Made by a program: the position numbers and the translations under genes. A stretch of DNA of 20,687 bases, taken from positions 1-20,687 of the forward strand of contig LRSR01008002.1 in assembly GCA_001579985.1 (NCBI GenBank). The letters run 5' to 3'. Every line of letters starts with the position of its first letter. Position 1 is the stretch's first letter. The notes under the pieces were generated by a model. That model did not search any database and was not told where the DNA came from. It saw only the letters and a program-made list of their open reading frames with translations. This document shows positions 1 to 8,551 of the stretch, piece after piece. This stretch comes from Hypsibius dujardini (lineage: Eukaryota; Tardigrada; Eutardigrada; Parachela; Hypsibiidae).

Positions 1-541
1 TACTATACTTTATTTTGTCTAGTTTGTGTGTTTGGCGTATACAGTCGGTATTACTTATATTAATGCATCTGCGTCCCTGTACTGTAATCTCTAGTTGATG
101 CCCAACCCAACCCAAAAGGTCTTATATTTTTGTCATTTATCATTCTCTGACTGTCCAATCAAATTGATCTGGCTAAAAACTGCTGAATATGTGAGGTTCT
201 GATTTTCGAACAAAAACATAGCGAATATATTAAGTGAGAAGGTTACGACACTGGCCAGTGACCACGCATCCAATGTTGTTGCATTAATAATTGAGCTTGG
301 AGATGAAGCCATGTATAGTGAGTATTCAAGTGGTCTTGTCAGTCGCATACTGTACGCTCCCGATCTCAAGGGTCCATTTTAGGTCCGGCCCGAAAATACG
401 TTCCGCCGCTCGCTTGGTTGTTTATTCATATTCACTTAAACTTTATTGACTTCAAAATTTTGATCACCGTAATGCTCATCATCAATCATCATTTCAATCA
501 AGCAAGGTACCGTAGAATCTGGAGTCATCCGTGGTGCCTAG
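1..541. other. Intergenic, no recognised gene
   Basis: No conserved gene is recognised. On the minus strand an open frame at 133-369 reads as a hydrophobic peptide (a stretch like SLASVVTFSLNIFAMFLF) and could be the last exon of a membrane protein beyond the window, but it matches no family I know. The left arm of a 27-bp inverted repeat lies at 348-374. The rest is AT-rich and without structure I can name. Confidence 0.4.
348..374 (+). repeat. Left arm of 27-bp inverted repeat
   Basis: Bases 348-374 match the reverse complement of 1497-1523 at 26 of 27 positions; the core TACGCTCCCGATCTCAAG is identical in both. The arms are 1122 bp apart and enclose a decayed hAT element. A shorter inverted pair (CATCCGTGGT at 526-535, its complement at 1366-1375) is nested inside. 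This could be the terminal repeat of a foldback-type element. No target-site duplication is visible outside the arms. Confidence 0.6.
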
Positions 542-1059
542 CAGAGATGGGCAACTCCGAATTCCGAGTTTTCAACTTCATCAACTCCACTCCGGAGTTT
601 TGCCCCGGCTCAGCATGGACTGCAGTCTCTTCTCTGTCCTACCGTGAGGAGCTAAAGCAGTATATCGACTTGCCAGCTGTGGGAACTAGTCCAGTTTCTT
701 ATTGGAAGAATTGTGTGAAATTCCCTCGATTGAAAAGTGGTGCGATTGGAGCTTTTCCGGCCCCTGGTTCCACAACCGATATTCAACGCACTTTCAATTT
801 CTGTCATATTATTCTCTCTCAACGTCGTCAGCGAACGACTGACGCAAATTTCGAGGACCTCTTGATGTGTCGTGTGAACGGTAATTACAAATGAAAATGT
901 GTGTTCCTGTTTTTTATTACGTTCATTTGACCGGTGGAGTGGAGTTGGAGTGGAGTTGGAGTGGGTTCTTAGGGGAAAAGAGTGGAGTTGAGATAGTGGA
1001 GTTGTGGAAGGAGTTGGAGTGGAGTTGGAGTTTGTTTTGACCAGAGTGGCCCATCTCTG
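542..1059 (+). mobile_element. Decayed hAT-superfamily DNA transposon
   Basis: The segment starts CAGAGATGGGC and ends with its exact complement GCCCATCTCTG, a typical hAT terminal inverted repeat; beyond 11 bp the similarity continues imperfectly. Subterminal zones are rich in GGAGTTGGAGT-type repeats (roughly 585-600 and 935-1031), common in hAT elements. The interior keeps only the transposase C-terminal dimerisation region, so this is an internally deleted copy. The 8-bp flanks are gtgcctag and gtcatcac: each fits the hAT target preference nTnnnnAn but they are not duplicates of each other, so a flank has mutated or recombined. Confidence 0.75.
631..894 (+). pseudogene. hAT transposase C-terminal dimerisation-domain remnant
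   Basis: The open frame reads through a recognisable hAT dimerisation domain: an L-x-x-Y-x-D-L-P lead-in (LKQYIDLP), a P-V-S-Y-W-K block in place of the usual P-L-x-W-W, FPRL, then PGSTTDIQRTFN in place of the usual TSxxxERxFS, and a closing FEDLLMCRVNGN resembling the family's 'nve.Ll.l..N'. The frame ends with TGA at 892-894. Upstream catalytic (RNase H-like) parts are absent and key positions have drifted (ERxFS to QRTFN), so the protein is not functional. The remnant lies inside matching hAT terminal repeats, which supports the call independently. Confidence 0.7.
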
Positions 1060-1641
1060 GTCATCACACAGTAAAAAGCGACCGTTTTGATTGATTGCAA
1101 AGATGTGCGAACCACAAGACTGCACGTTTCGATTGATTGCGTAAGGATTTCAGTTAGTTTTCATCCTTCCTTTCTGGGTCGATTCATTGATTTGAGATTT
1201 GTAAATGTAATAAAATTTTATATTGACATTGCTCGACTGATTGATATTTTAACAGCCCTGAAATTTTCGCTCAGCGATTTGGGGAGAAACGCGCTTAATT
1301 GATCGATTGAAGCGTAGCAGTTGTTTTGGCCCACTGTGTCTGATTTACTGGGGGGTCCAAAAAGTACCACGGATGGGTCGTGATTTTACAGTAGCATAGC
1401 ATGTCAGGCAAAAACCAACGGGCCAATCACGGACAAGTGAACGGAATTGAACAATCCGCTCAAGCTTGATGTGAGTCAGCGGGGCGGGGCATAATCGACC
1501 CTTGAGATCGGGAGCGTAGAGTAAAACAGCTGATACGCATTCCTGAGTACTTTTCGTTCTGCAACAGCAAAAGCAAAACTCAAACTCGCTCCATCAAATT
1601 TAATTGCGATTGACCTTCTTTTTCTCTCCTCTCATTATTCA
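1060..1641. other. Intergenic DNA upstream of ECH1
   Basis: No gene is seen. The stretch carries scattered TGATTGATT runs, which recur throughout this window, and the right arm of the long inverted repeat (1497-1523). The segment from about 1524 to 1641 presumably holds the ECH1 promoter and 5' UTR; I see no clear TATA box. Confidence 0.4.
1497..1523 (-). repeat. Right arm of 27-bp inverted repeat
   Basis: Reverse complement of 348-374 with one mismatch. It ends 118 bp before the ECH1 start codon, so it sits in the likely promoter of that gene. Confidence 0.6.
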
Positions 1642-3462
1642 ATGATGGCGTGGAGAAAGGCTTTATTCAATGCAGCTGCAATGGCAGGAAGAGAAAGATT
1701 CCAGGTGAGATTATTAATGATTGATTATTATTGTTTTGCGCTTCGTTGATGCGATGAGGAAAATGAGATTGAGCAGTATTGAGTTGGCAGTCTGCCAACA
1801 AAAAACTCATTATAGTTCATATGTCCATTCTTTCACTTGTTGGGGCAGTTTGCAAGTTAATGTGTTGTTTTTTTTATTTTTAGATGACAAAAGGCGGTTA
1901 TATCTTATCATTGAACGCAGAGAGAATGTCTGGTTGCAGTTGGGATTGCCTCAAGAGGAGTTTATCCACGTCTGCCGCCGCACAGGATAAACACTCCAAA
2001 TCCTCCTCATCTTCATCCTCACAGCGGACCTACACATTCAAGACACTCAATGTGGCAAAACCCGATTTTGGTATTCTACAGGTAATGAATGAATGAATGA
2101 AAGGAAAGGCTAGAAGGTTTGATTGGTTGCTCCCTTGCCGACTGGCTAAATCAATCAATTTAGGTGGAGCTCAATCGGCCGGATCGTCTGAATGCTATCA
2201 ACAAGGACGCTTGGAGGTTTTCTCACTCTCTCAATTACGAATATCCACTTGTACAATAGACATTTACTTTCTTTCCCATCTAGGGAAATTCGAGAATGCT
2301 TCGAGGTAGGAGATTGCTGCACCATCGGGAGAATGGCACTTTGGTGTTTGTTATGTATTGTTCCTGTTAGGTCATCGCTCTGGATTCTGACTGCCGAGTG
2401 GTGATTCTTGGTGGACTGGGCAAGCACTTTTGTGCAGGTAGGAAGGGAAGGGAAAGGACAGAAGATGTTAGTAATGTTAATGTTTGGGTAGGAATTGACC
2501 TGTCGGACATTGCCGACCTTACCAGCATCATCGGAACGGACTCTGACCCGGCACGAAAGGGTTTCCAATTCCGCTCACTGGTTCGTTCCCTCCAAGCGAC
2601 TTTCAACGCGATTGAAGAGTGTCCGAAGCCGGTGATTGCCGCAATTCATGGCGGCTGCATTGGAGCGGGAGTGGACATGACGTCGGCCTGTGATATTCGC
2701 TACTGCACTCATGACGCCTTTTTCTCCATCAAGGCAGGGCACTTAATTCACTATTGCCGTCACTTGATGAACCAATCTGTCTGTCCAATTTAGGAAGTAG
2801 ATATCGGGATGGCCGCTGATGTTGGTAGGTGCTCCATGACTATAGAGTTAGTAAGGACGTAGGCACATGTACTTTACTTCAGGCACACTCCAGAGATTTC
2901 CCAAGATTGTGGGCAACGACTCACTGGTATTTATTTATTCATTTGCCTCTCTACACAAGCGTACACTCTCACTGCCCTCTGCTCGAGCTGGACCAATGAT
3001 CGATTCCATGTTTAGGTGCGGGAGTTTGCTTTGACTGGACGCAACTTTTCCGCATCGGAAGCGAGCAAGATCGGGTTTGTCTCTCGCACTTTTGACAGTC
3101 GTGCATCCATGATGTCGCTGGCTCTGGATGTGGCTAAGAAGATTGCCTCAAAATCACCCGTTGCCATTCAGGTCAGCGGATTGGAGTAAGTAGAGCGTCA
3201 TCTTGATTGTTAATTCCATTTCCTCATTCAGAGCACCAAAATCAACCTCAACTACAGTCGCGATCATAGTGTTCATGAAGGATTGCAAAACCAGGTTAGT
3301 CTTCTTTGTGCAGCAGAGGCAACGAAAGAGCAAGCAAAAAGAAGGCTCTTATTACAGATCAATTGGCAAGGCTTTGCACTGCAGACGGAGGATTTGATGA
3401 CCGCCGCAATGGCATCCGCCGACCGATCCGGAAACACTATTCCCAAGTTTAAAGATATTTAG
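1642..3462 (+). CDS. ECH1: Delta(3,5)-delta(2,4)-dienoyl-CoA isomerase (ECH1-like)
   Basis: Crotonase-family enzyme that shifts double bonds in dienoyl-CoA so that unsaturated fatty acids can pass through beta-oxidation. Eleven exons join in frame to 347 residues: 1642-1704, 1884-2081, 2164-2216, 2284-2305, 2371-2437, 2492-2733, 2794-2824, 2883-2926, 3016-3171, 3232-3294, 3358-3462. Family signatures are VELNRPDRLNAIN at the start of the fold, GKHFCAGIDL, and HGGCIGAGVD. The three acidic residues expected of ECH1 are D196 (GAGVD), E216 (KEVD) and D224 (AADVG), spaced 20 and 8 as in the mammalian enzyme, and they separate it from ordinary enoyl-CoA hydratases. The N-terminal ~70 residues are basic and Ser-rich, consistent with a mitochondrial presequence. 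The C-terminus is KFKDI, with no SKL-type peroxisomal signal. Exon 4 is only 22 nt. The first of two tandem ATGs was chosen. Confidence 0.93.
2734..2793 (+). other. GC-AG intron in ECH1
   Basis: The reading frame needs ATCAAG joined to GAAGTAGAT (…FSIK|EVDIG…), the conserved active-site segment. The donor after AAG is GCAGGG, with no usable GT nearby, and the acceptor is CCAATTTAG. This 60-bp intron is therefore of the minor GC-AG class. Without splicing the frame ends at the TAG in 2791-2793. Confidence 0.8.
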
Positions 3463-3768
3463 CTCATTACTAGCAATCGGTGCTGCGTTAGGAAATTCTT
3501 TGCCAACATGGCATTCTATGATGATGAACAATCGATAGGACGTATGCGTAAATGAAGAGACGAGTAAACGCAGTAATGAATTGCAAAATCGTGGCAATAT
3601 TTTCGTATAAGCTTTTCATTTCACTGACTCGTGGCTAAAATGTCTTCACCGTTCGGGTTGAATTTACAGATTTTGATTTTAAACAGACAGTCAGTCAGTC
3701 ATTACTACTGGCAGACAGACAGACAGACAGAGGCAGGCAGGCAAAGAAGCAGACTTAACTAAAGAAAG
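3463..3768. other. Intergenic, ECH1 3' side
   Basis: No gene is seen. This stretch holds the ECH1 3' UTR and a tetranucleotide repeat tract at 3684-3745; the truncated P450 begins directly after it on the minus strand. Confidence 0.5.
3684..3745 (+). repeat. CAGA/CAGT/CAGG microsatellite tract
   Basis: Imperfect tetranucleotide array: CAGT units around 3686-3700, then CAGA units around 3712-3730, then CAGG units to about 3742. It adjoins the 3' broken end of the P450 pseudogene. Confidence 0.8.
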
Positions 3769-4665
3769 TCAAGTGACAACATTACGTCTACCTTTGAGGA
3801 GTACATAGCCTTGGAAGTCTACCTCCGTTTCCGTTTTATGCGGCACTAAGAATGGACCGAAGTTCGTCATACGAGAGACTTCGTTAAAGGTTGCTTGGAC
3901 GTACGGCATAGCCGCCCGATCAGCGAATGTTACTAGCCTGGAGCGACCTGTAACCCGGTCAATTTCCTGTCGCGCCTTTTCTTTTACTAAGGTAAAAAAG
4001 TCATGGTTGTTTCCATCGAAGCTAAACAGCATCGGAAAATACACTCTTTTGCTACAGAGGAAAAACCAGCAGGCTAATCTGAGAAAAAAGATCTGCAATG
4101 TCATCAAGGAGCTATTTGTGTGAAAATATGAACAATATTTCAAGTAAGTGTTTTTGACTAGCCCGTAATATTCCCATATCAGTAAAAGAAGGTGCGTCAG
4201 ATTGCTGGACCACAAGAAACGTCTCAATGTAGTCGCGTCGATTAATTGGGTCAAAAGGGAATATGTGTCCATCGGTTCCCCTCCTGCGCTCCGAACAATC
4301 TCCTTCTCAATAAACGCCTCTCCTGCTGCCTTTCCCGCAAAGTCCAAACAGATTTGGGCCTTCCTGCAAATCGGTCGTCCTTCGGCGCCTTCCTCGCCAG
4401 CGGAAGATCGGTCATAAAAATAGCCAACTGATTGCCTAACATAAGGGAAAATATGTTGCCGTATTTTTTGGCCAATGTCTTTGTGAATTCGTAGGGTTTA
4501 TTAGGGTCCAGGTTGAGAGGAAAGGGGAAATGAAGCAAGCGGAAGTTGACCCACACCTTGCTTCCATAAGACAAGGATGTACCGTTGGAAGGTGTAGTAG
4601 ACGGCGAGGAGAGTGAGGAAAACCCAGAGAAACACTGCTGCTTCGATGGTTACAATGTATTCCAT
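3769..4665 (-). pseudogene. Cytochrome P450 (CYP2-clan type) pseudogene
   Basis: Read on the minus strand from ATG at 4665: a hydrophobic membrane anchor, then frameshifted blocks typical of microsomal P450s. These are KPYEFTKTLAKKYGNIFSL and a DDRFAGRP motif (around 4490-4370), DFAGKAAGEAF (around 4340), RRDYIETFLV (around 4225), then KARQEIDRV, MPYVQATFNEVSR and a final block ending GYVLLKG (3790-3985). The K-helix ExxR is kept (EVSR). Homology crosses all three frames, so there are at least three frame changes, plus in-frame stops. The I-helix oxygen-binding segment is missing or unrecognisable, and there is no FxxGxRxCxG haem-binding loop because the copy stops at what looks like an old exon end (KG followed by GTAGAC). 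No functional enzyme is possible. Confidence 0.8.
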
Positions 4666-4950
4666 ATCTCAGATAAAACGGGAAGGGACACCGGTATATT
4701 CGTAATATTTACTCAAATGACAATTAACCTGCGACTACAGAGTATTTTCAAATTGACATACTAGTACATTCCTCGCCTTCTTCAATGATTTCTCCTTTTG
4801 TAAGTTTTTCTGCCGGTGGCCGGAATGTTTTTTAATTTTATTCATTCCCGGGACAATATCATGGCAGTGTCGTAGTTTATATTACCCCTGGTAACAAGAC
4901 AGACAGACATCTCGTGAGCTTACTTTATCTTTTAACGTAATGATGAGACA
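4666..4950. other. Intergenic between two gene fragments
   Basis: No gene, RNA or strong repeat is seen. A short CAGA-like run occurs near 4900-4910. Confidence 0.4.
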
Positions 4951-5161
4951 CTATCGATTGACGCTAATGATCTTAATCTGGTTGGGATAGCGGAAATCAT
5001 AAAGAATCTCGCGACATTTGCAGTGGAACACCACGAAAACATTGGGATTTTTGTAGGTGCAATACACTAGGAGATTAGTGGAATAGAGGCGTTCAGCGAA
5101 CTTGATGTCTGCTCCCACACTGTACTCGTGATGTAAGCTTACACTCCTATCACGGTCAAGT
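4951..5161 (-). pseudogene. WIPI/Atg18-like WD-repeat exon fragment
   Basis: A minus-strand open block of about 70 codons follows an acceptor-like CTACAG (5162-5167) and reads through ADIKFAERLYSTNLLVYCTY, a short gap, then FRYPNQIKIISVNR. This follows the pattern of WIPI1/2 propeller blades: xERLFSSSLVxxVS, a lysine-rich strand, then SYSxxILxxxLNR. It ends at TAG in 4951-4953. No neighbouring WIPI exons (FRRG-motif blade, N-terminus) are visible either side, so I read it as an isolated duplicated exon or gene relic. Intact WIPI proteins act in autophagosome formation by binding phosphoinositides; this fragment could not. Confidence 0.5.
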
Positions 5162-5167
5162 CTGTAG

Positions 5168-5444
5168 ATGAGAAAGCCTGTCAATGGGCAATTCATTTAC
5201 GTATTAGCAGAAGCGTTAAGACCAAAACAACGACAAAAACTGGCACAAATCGCAGACAAAAAACCTCTCATCTACATGTATCTATCTGGAAGAAACAAGA
5301 CACCGCCTGATGGTATAAGCCAAGCGGACGAAAAAATAGAGGAAACCGCGTCCTTCTTCCTTAAGGGACAACACAGTAATAACTACTATCACCAATAAAA
5401 AGCGTGAAAGATTTCGTTTTGTGAGCACAATTCTCCTTTCCTAG
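5168..5444. other. Intergenic, unassigned
   Basis: A plus-strand open frame (ATG 5168, stop at 5396-5398, 76 codons) exists but resembles no family, and its composition is not distinctive. The region also contains the TSC22 3' UTR on the minus strand, next to 5445. Confidence 0.3.
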
Positions 5445-7239
5445 TTACTTGCGTCGACTGGGTTGCTGACTGCGAGTCTGTGCTTCCGCACCGGCAGCTG
5501 CCCGTAGAGCAATATTCTCCGATCGCAAGGCGCCATTCTCAAACTCCAGCTGCTCCAGCTTTTCCTTCAGTTTGGCCACCTCGCCCAACACCATGCCTAG
5601 CTCCTCCCGCACAGCGATTATCAAATGGTTTCCTACCAGATCCTGAAAATAATTAACATCCGTCATTAAGATACAAAGTAACTATTTTTGCCAATTGCTG
5701 GCACAACCACCAGACAGACAAGTGATCCAACAATCAATAGACACTTGCTTGCAAAAGGAGAGAAATGATTGAGACCTACCATGCACTGTCTGATTTTGTT
5801 GTCCAGACTCAAACCAGCCGTTTCCTGTGAGCTGGAGCAAGTAAGGAAAAGGCATTAAGTAAGATGGCATTAAGAAGTTAAGGTATGAGATAAAGTAAGA
5901 CGAACCCCGCCGCGGTGACGTCAATCCGTCTGGAGAGTTCGGCCGACAAAGCGGCATTGGCGTCCGATATGGGAATCGGAGTTTGTGCCTGCATCCTCGG
6001 TTGAGCTGCACTTTGCTGGCTGACGCTAGACAGGGTCGATGAGTCCGACGAGTCTTGGGAAAGTCTCTTGGCCAAATTCGGCGACACACCGGAAGGAATC
6101 ACTGGCAACACCTGTGCAATTAACAAACTCTATGAAAGGCAGGACGGGAGAAGAAGCACAAGACTTACTCTAAAGTTGTCCGTGACAGATTTTCCGGCAA
6201 GATTTGAGTCGACCAGAGGCGTCGGATGCCCATTGATGGCGGGAGTGTTAGGAGGAAGCTGTACAGCCGTCACCTTGAACTTGGTCGCGGGTTTAGCACC
6301 GTTCGCAGCCAAGGCTCCCACGGCGACGACAGTCACCGGCTCGGATGGGACAAGATCAGCCGCAACTGAGCTAGTAATAGTACTTTGGTTAATGGCAACG
6401 CCCGCCGTCGTCGTCGTTGTCGTAGTGGACGTGGAAGATTGATCTGAGGAGAGCTTATCCTTGGAAGCGGGCTCTTTCGTCGCTCGATCGTGGTAGTCAA
6501 AACACTGCCATCGTCCGCGAAAATACGGCGCTTTGCTCTCCAACTTAACCACCTAAACGTCAACGGAAACAATCAACCGAGCAACCACCCCGAATTGTCC
6601 AAATGAAAACGAGCGCAGCCACCATAAAAACAAGAGACACAGACACGCAGACACAAGTGAGATGTCAATACAAAGAGCAAATAGATAGAAACATCGAATA
6701 ATGGCAAAACACAAGAGGAAACTATCAGGTATGCGTACCTTAAATTTGGAAGGAATGGAAGAGGTTTCGGATCGATTATCAGAGAAGCCAACATTCTGCT
6801 GACGACTCCTCGAGGCCGTGATATTATTCCCCGGCTTGTGAAGTGAATCAGTCACTTTACCAACGATTGTGTTGTTGATTGTTGACGCCGTCACAGCGGA
6901 GGGAGAGGAAACTGTTGTGGCTGTGGCAAGTATCTCGGGCTTGGCAAGAAGCGGAGAGACAAGAGGCAAGGTTAAATTACAAGAGGAATCGTCCGCCATT
7001 CCTTCAGTCCGTTCTGGGCAGAGAGTCTCAGTAGAGCCGGTAAAATGGGATGATGATGCTCCAGGATTGGGTGAAATGAGGATGTCACTCTCCGATGGAT
7101 GACTCTCATTGGCATTATCCGACAAGGGGCCTTTTAGAGGGGAACACTTCTTCACGGCGGCGGCATCGGAGGAAGAAGAAGACTCATCCCCAACGTGGCT
7201 GATTAATGTATGACTAGCCATTGAACTGCCTCCAGTCAT
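5445..7239 (-). CDS. TSC22 domain family protein, long form
   Basis: Leucine-zipper regulator of the TSC22/bunched family, which acts in growth control and cell-volume/WNK signalling in other animals. Five exons on the minus strand join in frame to 446 residues: 7239-6739, 6552-6169, 6111-5906, 5831-5780, 5642-5445. Exon 1 is Ser/Thr-rich and disordered. The exon 1/2 junction makes KFKVVKLES then FRGRWQCFDY, matching the conserved 'FRVVKL...RGRWxC' motif of long TSC22 isoforms. After a Thr run and a Ser-rich linker, exon 4 carries LSLDNKIRQCM and exon 5 the TSC box (DLVGNHLIIAVREE) and leucine zipper (residues about 382-428). For exon 4 I chose the CTCCAG acceptor, since the CTCACAG alternative breaks the frame. 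The last intron separates the two halves of the TSC box. It diverges from the Dsup-like gene. Confidence 0.88.
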
Positions 7240-7605
7240 CACAAACCTGCTAACGCATGAAAAGAGCGCAAATTAACTAACTAACCTGCTAACCAACTAA
7301 TTATTCAATCAGCTTATCATCCACATCGTCAGGTTACGCGCACTTAAATCTAATCAATCAATTCGTCAAACATCAACGCCCATCGCAAATGGCTTCTTTA
7401 ATAATCCCGAGTTCTGCCTACAGAGTGCAACAACGAGGTAATGCAAAATCGAGAACAAAAGAGATTACAAATCCATGAAGAGAAAAACAAAGTTTACACT
7501 ATTTTCAGGCAATCAATTAATCGACGGAATGAGCGGCTATATTAATCAATACCAGCCAATCAGCCAATCAATCGATAAACACGAGTTTTAAGTTTCAACA
7601 CTTAC

Positions 7606-7625
7606 CAGTGATCATTTCTGCTACC
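7606..7625 (-). other. Likely end of TSC22 5' UTR exon with small uORF
   Basis: The minus strand reads ATGATCACTG then the donor GTAAGTG. Joined to the acceptor just before the TSC22 ATG, the upstream ATG opens a frame that meets TGA after a few codons, overlapping the main start. The exon's upstream limit is not defined by the sequence. Confidence 0.35.
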
Positions 7626-7949
7626 ACAGGTTTGTTTCTATTTCATACTCCACTAAAATCTCCGGATGACTAACCACACTTCTAGCCAAAACTCCTCCAG
7701 TCTAGGCTGTCCTTAAAATGCATCTGCGATAGATGATAAACTTTAAGTCCAAAGTAAGTCAACTGACGGAATGCATTTGATAAAATCTCGATCCTTCCTT
7801 CCTTTCTCCTCCAGCTCCGGTCAAGCCATCGACGAGGGAGACAAATTTTCGAAGGAGATGAAAATGGTGACGCACTTCAGCCGCCAAAGGGGTCTTCTGG
7901 AAGTGGGAAGAATGAACAGCAGACGCAGCAGCCGACTCGATGACGACGA

Positions 7950-7985
7950 AGCAGGCAGGCAGGCAGGCGGCAGACAGACAGACAA
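7950..7985 (+). repeat. CAGG/CAGA microsatellite
   Basis: CAGG units followed by CAGA units, the same array type as at 3684-3745. Confidence 0.75.
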
Positions 7986-8008
7986 GTCAACATCTATTTT
8001 GGCAAGTG

Positions 8009-8227
8009 TTACTTGCTTGTAGTGGAAGTGGCGGTGGTGTCAGTCTGGCGGCCAGTCCGTCCGGACTCCGAACCGGCCACGCTTGAGCCGTTCGAAATGT
8101 GCCGCTGATTCAGGTTGTTCGGTTCATTAAATTTTATCCATCCAGGCAGGCAGGCCACATGACCGCACAACGTACGAAGTCGGTGCATGTCACGTGCTAC
8201 ATATCCCACAAAGTCGGCTTGCGCCAT
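8009..8227 (-). CDS. Small ORF, unrecognised
   Basis: A 72-codon minus-strand frame from ATG 8227 to TAA 8009. Its start (QADFVGYVARD) loosely recalls a strand of PTB/PID domains (YVAYVAKD in Shc proteins), and its end is Ser/Thr-rich like a disordered tail. No PTB core follows. It could be a short gene, an exon or chance. It occupies part of the Dsup-like gene's upstream region. Confidence 0.2.
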   Translation of the reverse strand: MAQADFVGYVARDMHRLRTLCGHVACLPGWIKFNEPNNLNQRHISNGSSVAGSESGRTGRQTDTTATSTTSK

Positions 8228-8270
8228 AAGACTGGTTGCTGTATTTATCTACTGTAGCTGATCACGTGAT
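8191..8270. promoter_or_regulatory. Two CACGTG E-box motifs upstream of Dsup-like gene
   Basis: CACGTG occurs at 8191-8196 and at 8263-8268, the second within the perfect palindrome ATCACGTGAT (8261-8270). They lie about 355 and 285 bp before the Dsup-like start codon. CACGTG is a common bHLH target, but no function can be shown from sequence alone. Confidence 0.3.
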
Positions 8271-8551
8271 GGTCCTATTACGGGATGACTGTTCCGGCAT
8301 CCCTGTTGCCAAAAAGACGCGCTTCGAATTTTTGCGCTTGATGCACACCGCACTCCATCTAACGCTACGGACAAATCTGGGAATTTCCTTATTGCGGTTT
8401 TTTTAATTGCAGCAGCTTTATTCTAATTGTTGGACGGCTTTCCAAGTGCCACATTGAAATCCACTCAGTCCCTCCAACGATTTAATCAGCGTACGAAATT
8501 GGAATTATTGAGTGGAATTTATTTGATTTTTGATTGCTTCAACAAGACAAC

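Larger units (their letters stand above)
7240..8551. promoter_or_regulatory. Divergent intergenic region between TSC22 and Dsup-like gene
   Basis: This region holds the 5' ends of two genes transcribed apart. On the minus strand TTAGCAG just upstream of the TSC22 ATG is acceptor-like, and CACTG followed by GTAAGTG at 7606 is a strong donor, so a non-coding first exon ending near 7606 is likely. CACGTG E-boxes lie at 8191-8196 and inside a perfect 10-bp palindrome at 8261-8270. A CAGG/CAGA array lies near 7950-7985. No TATA box is obvious before the Dsup ATG. A minus-strand ORF at 8009-8227 is treated separately. Confidence 0.45.

Noticed and set aside
652-1125. 157-codon minus-strand frame across the hAT element
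   Set aside because: It is the complement of the GGAGTTGGAGT repeats and of the transposase remnant, giving only repetitive NSTPTP text.
1066-1340. Possible Tc1/mariner ends (CACAGT at 1066, complement of ACTGTG at 1332)
   Set aside because: Only about six bases agree, there is no TA duplication, and no transposase is present between them.
6068-7102. Plus-strand ORFs of 124 and 77 codons within TSC22
   Set aside because: They are antisense to well-supported TSC22 exons on the minus strand.
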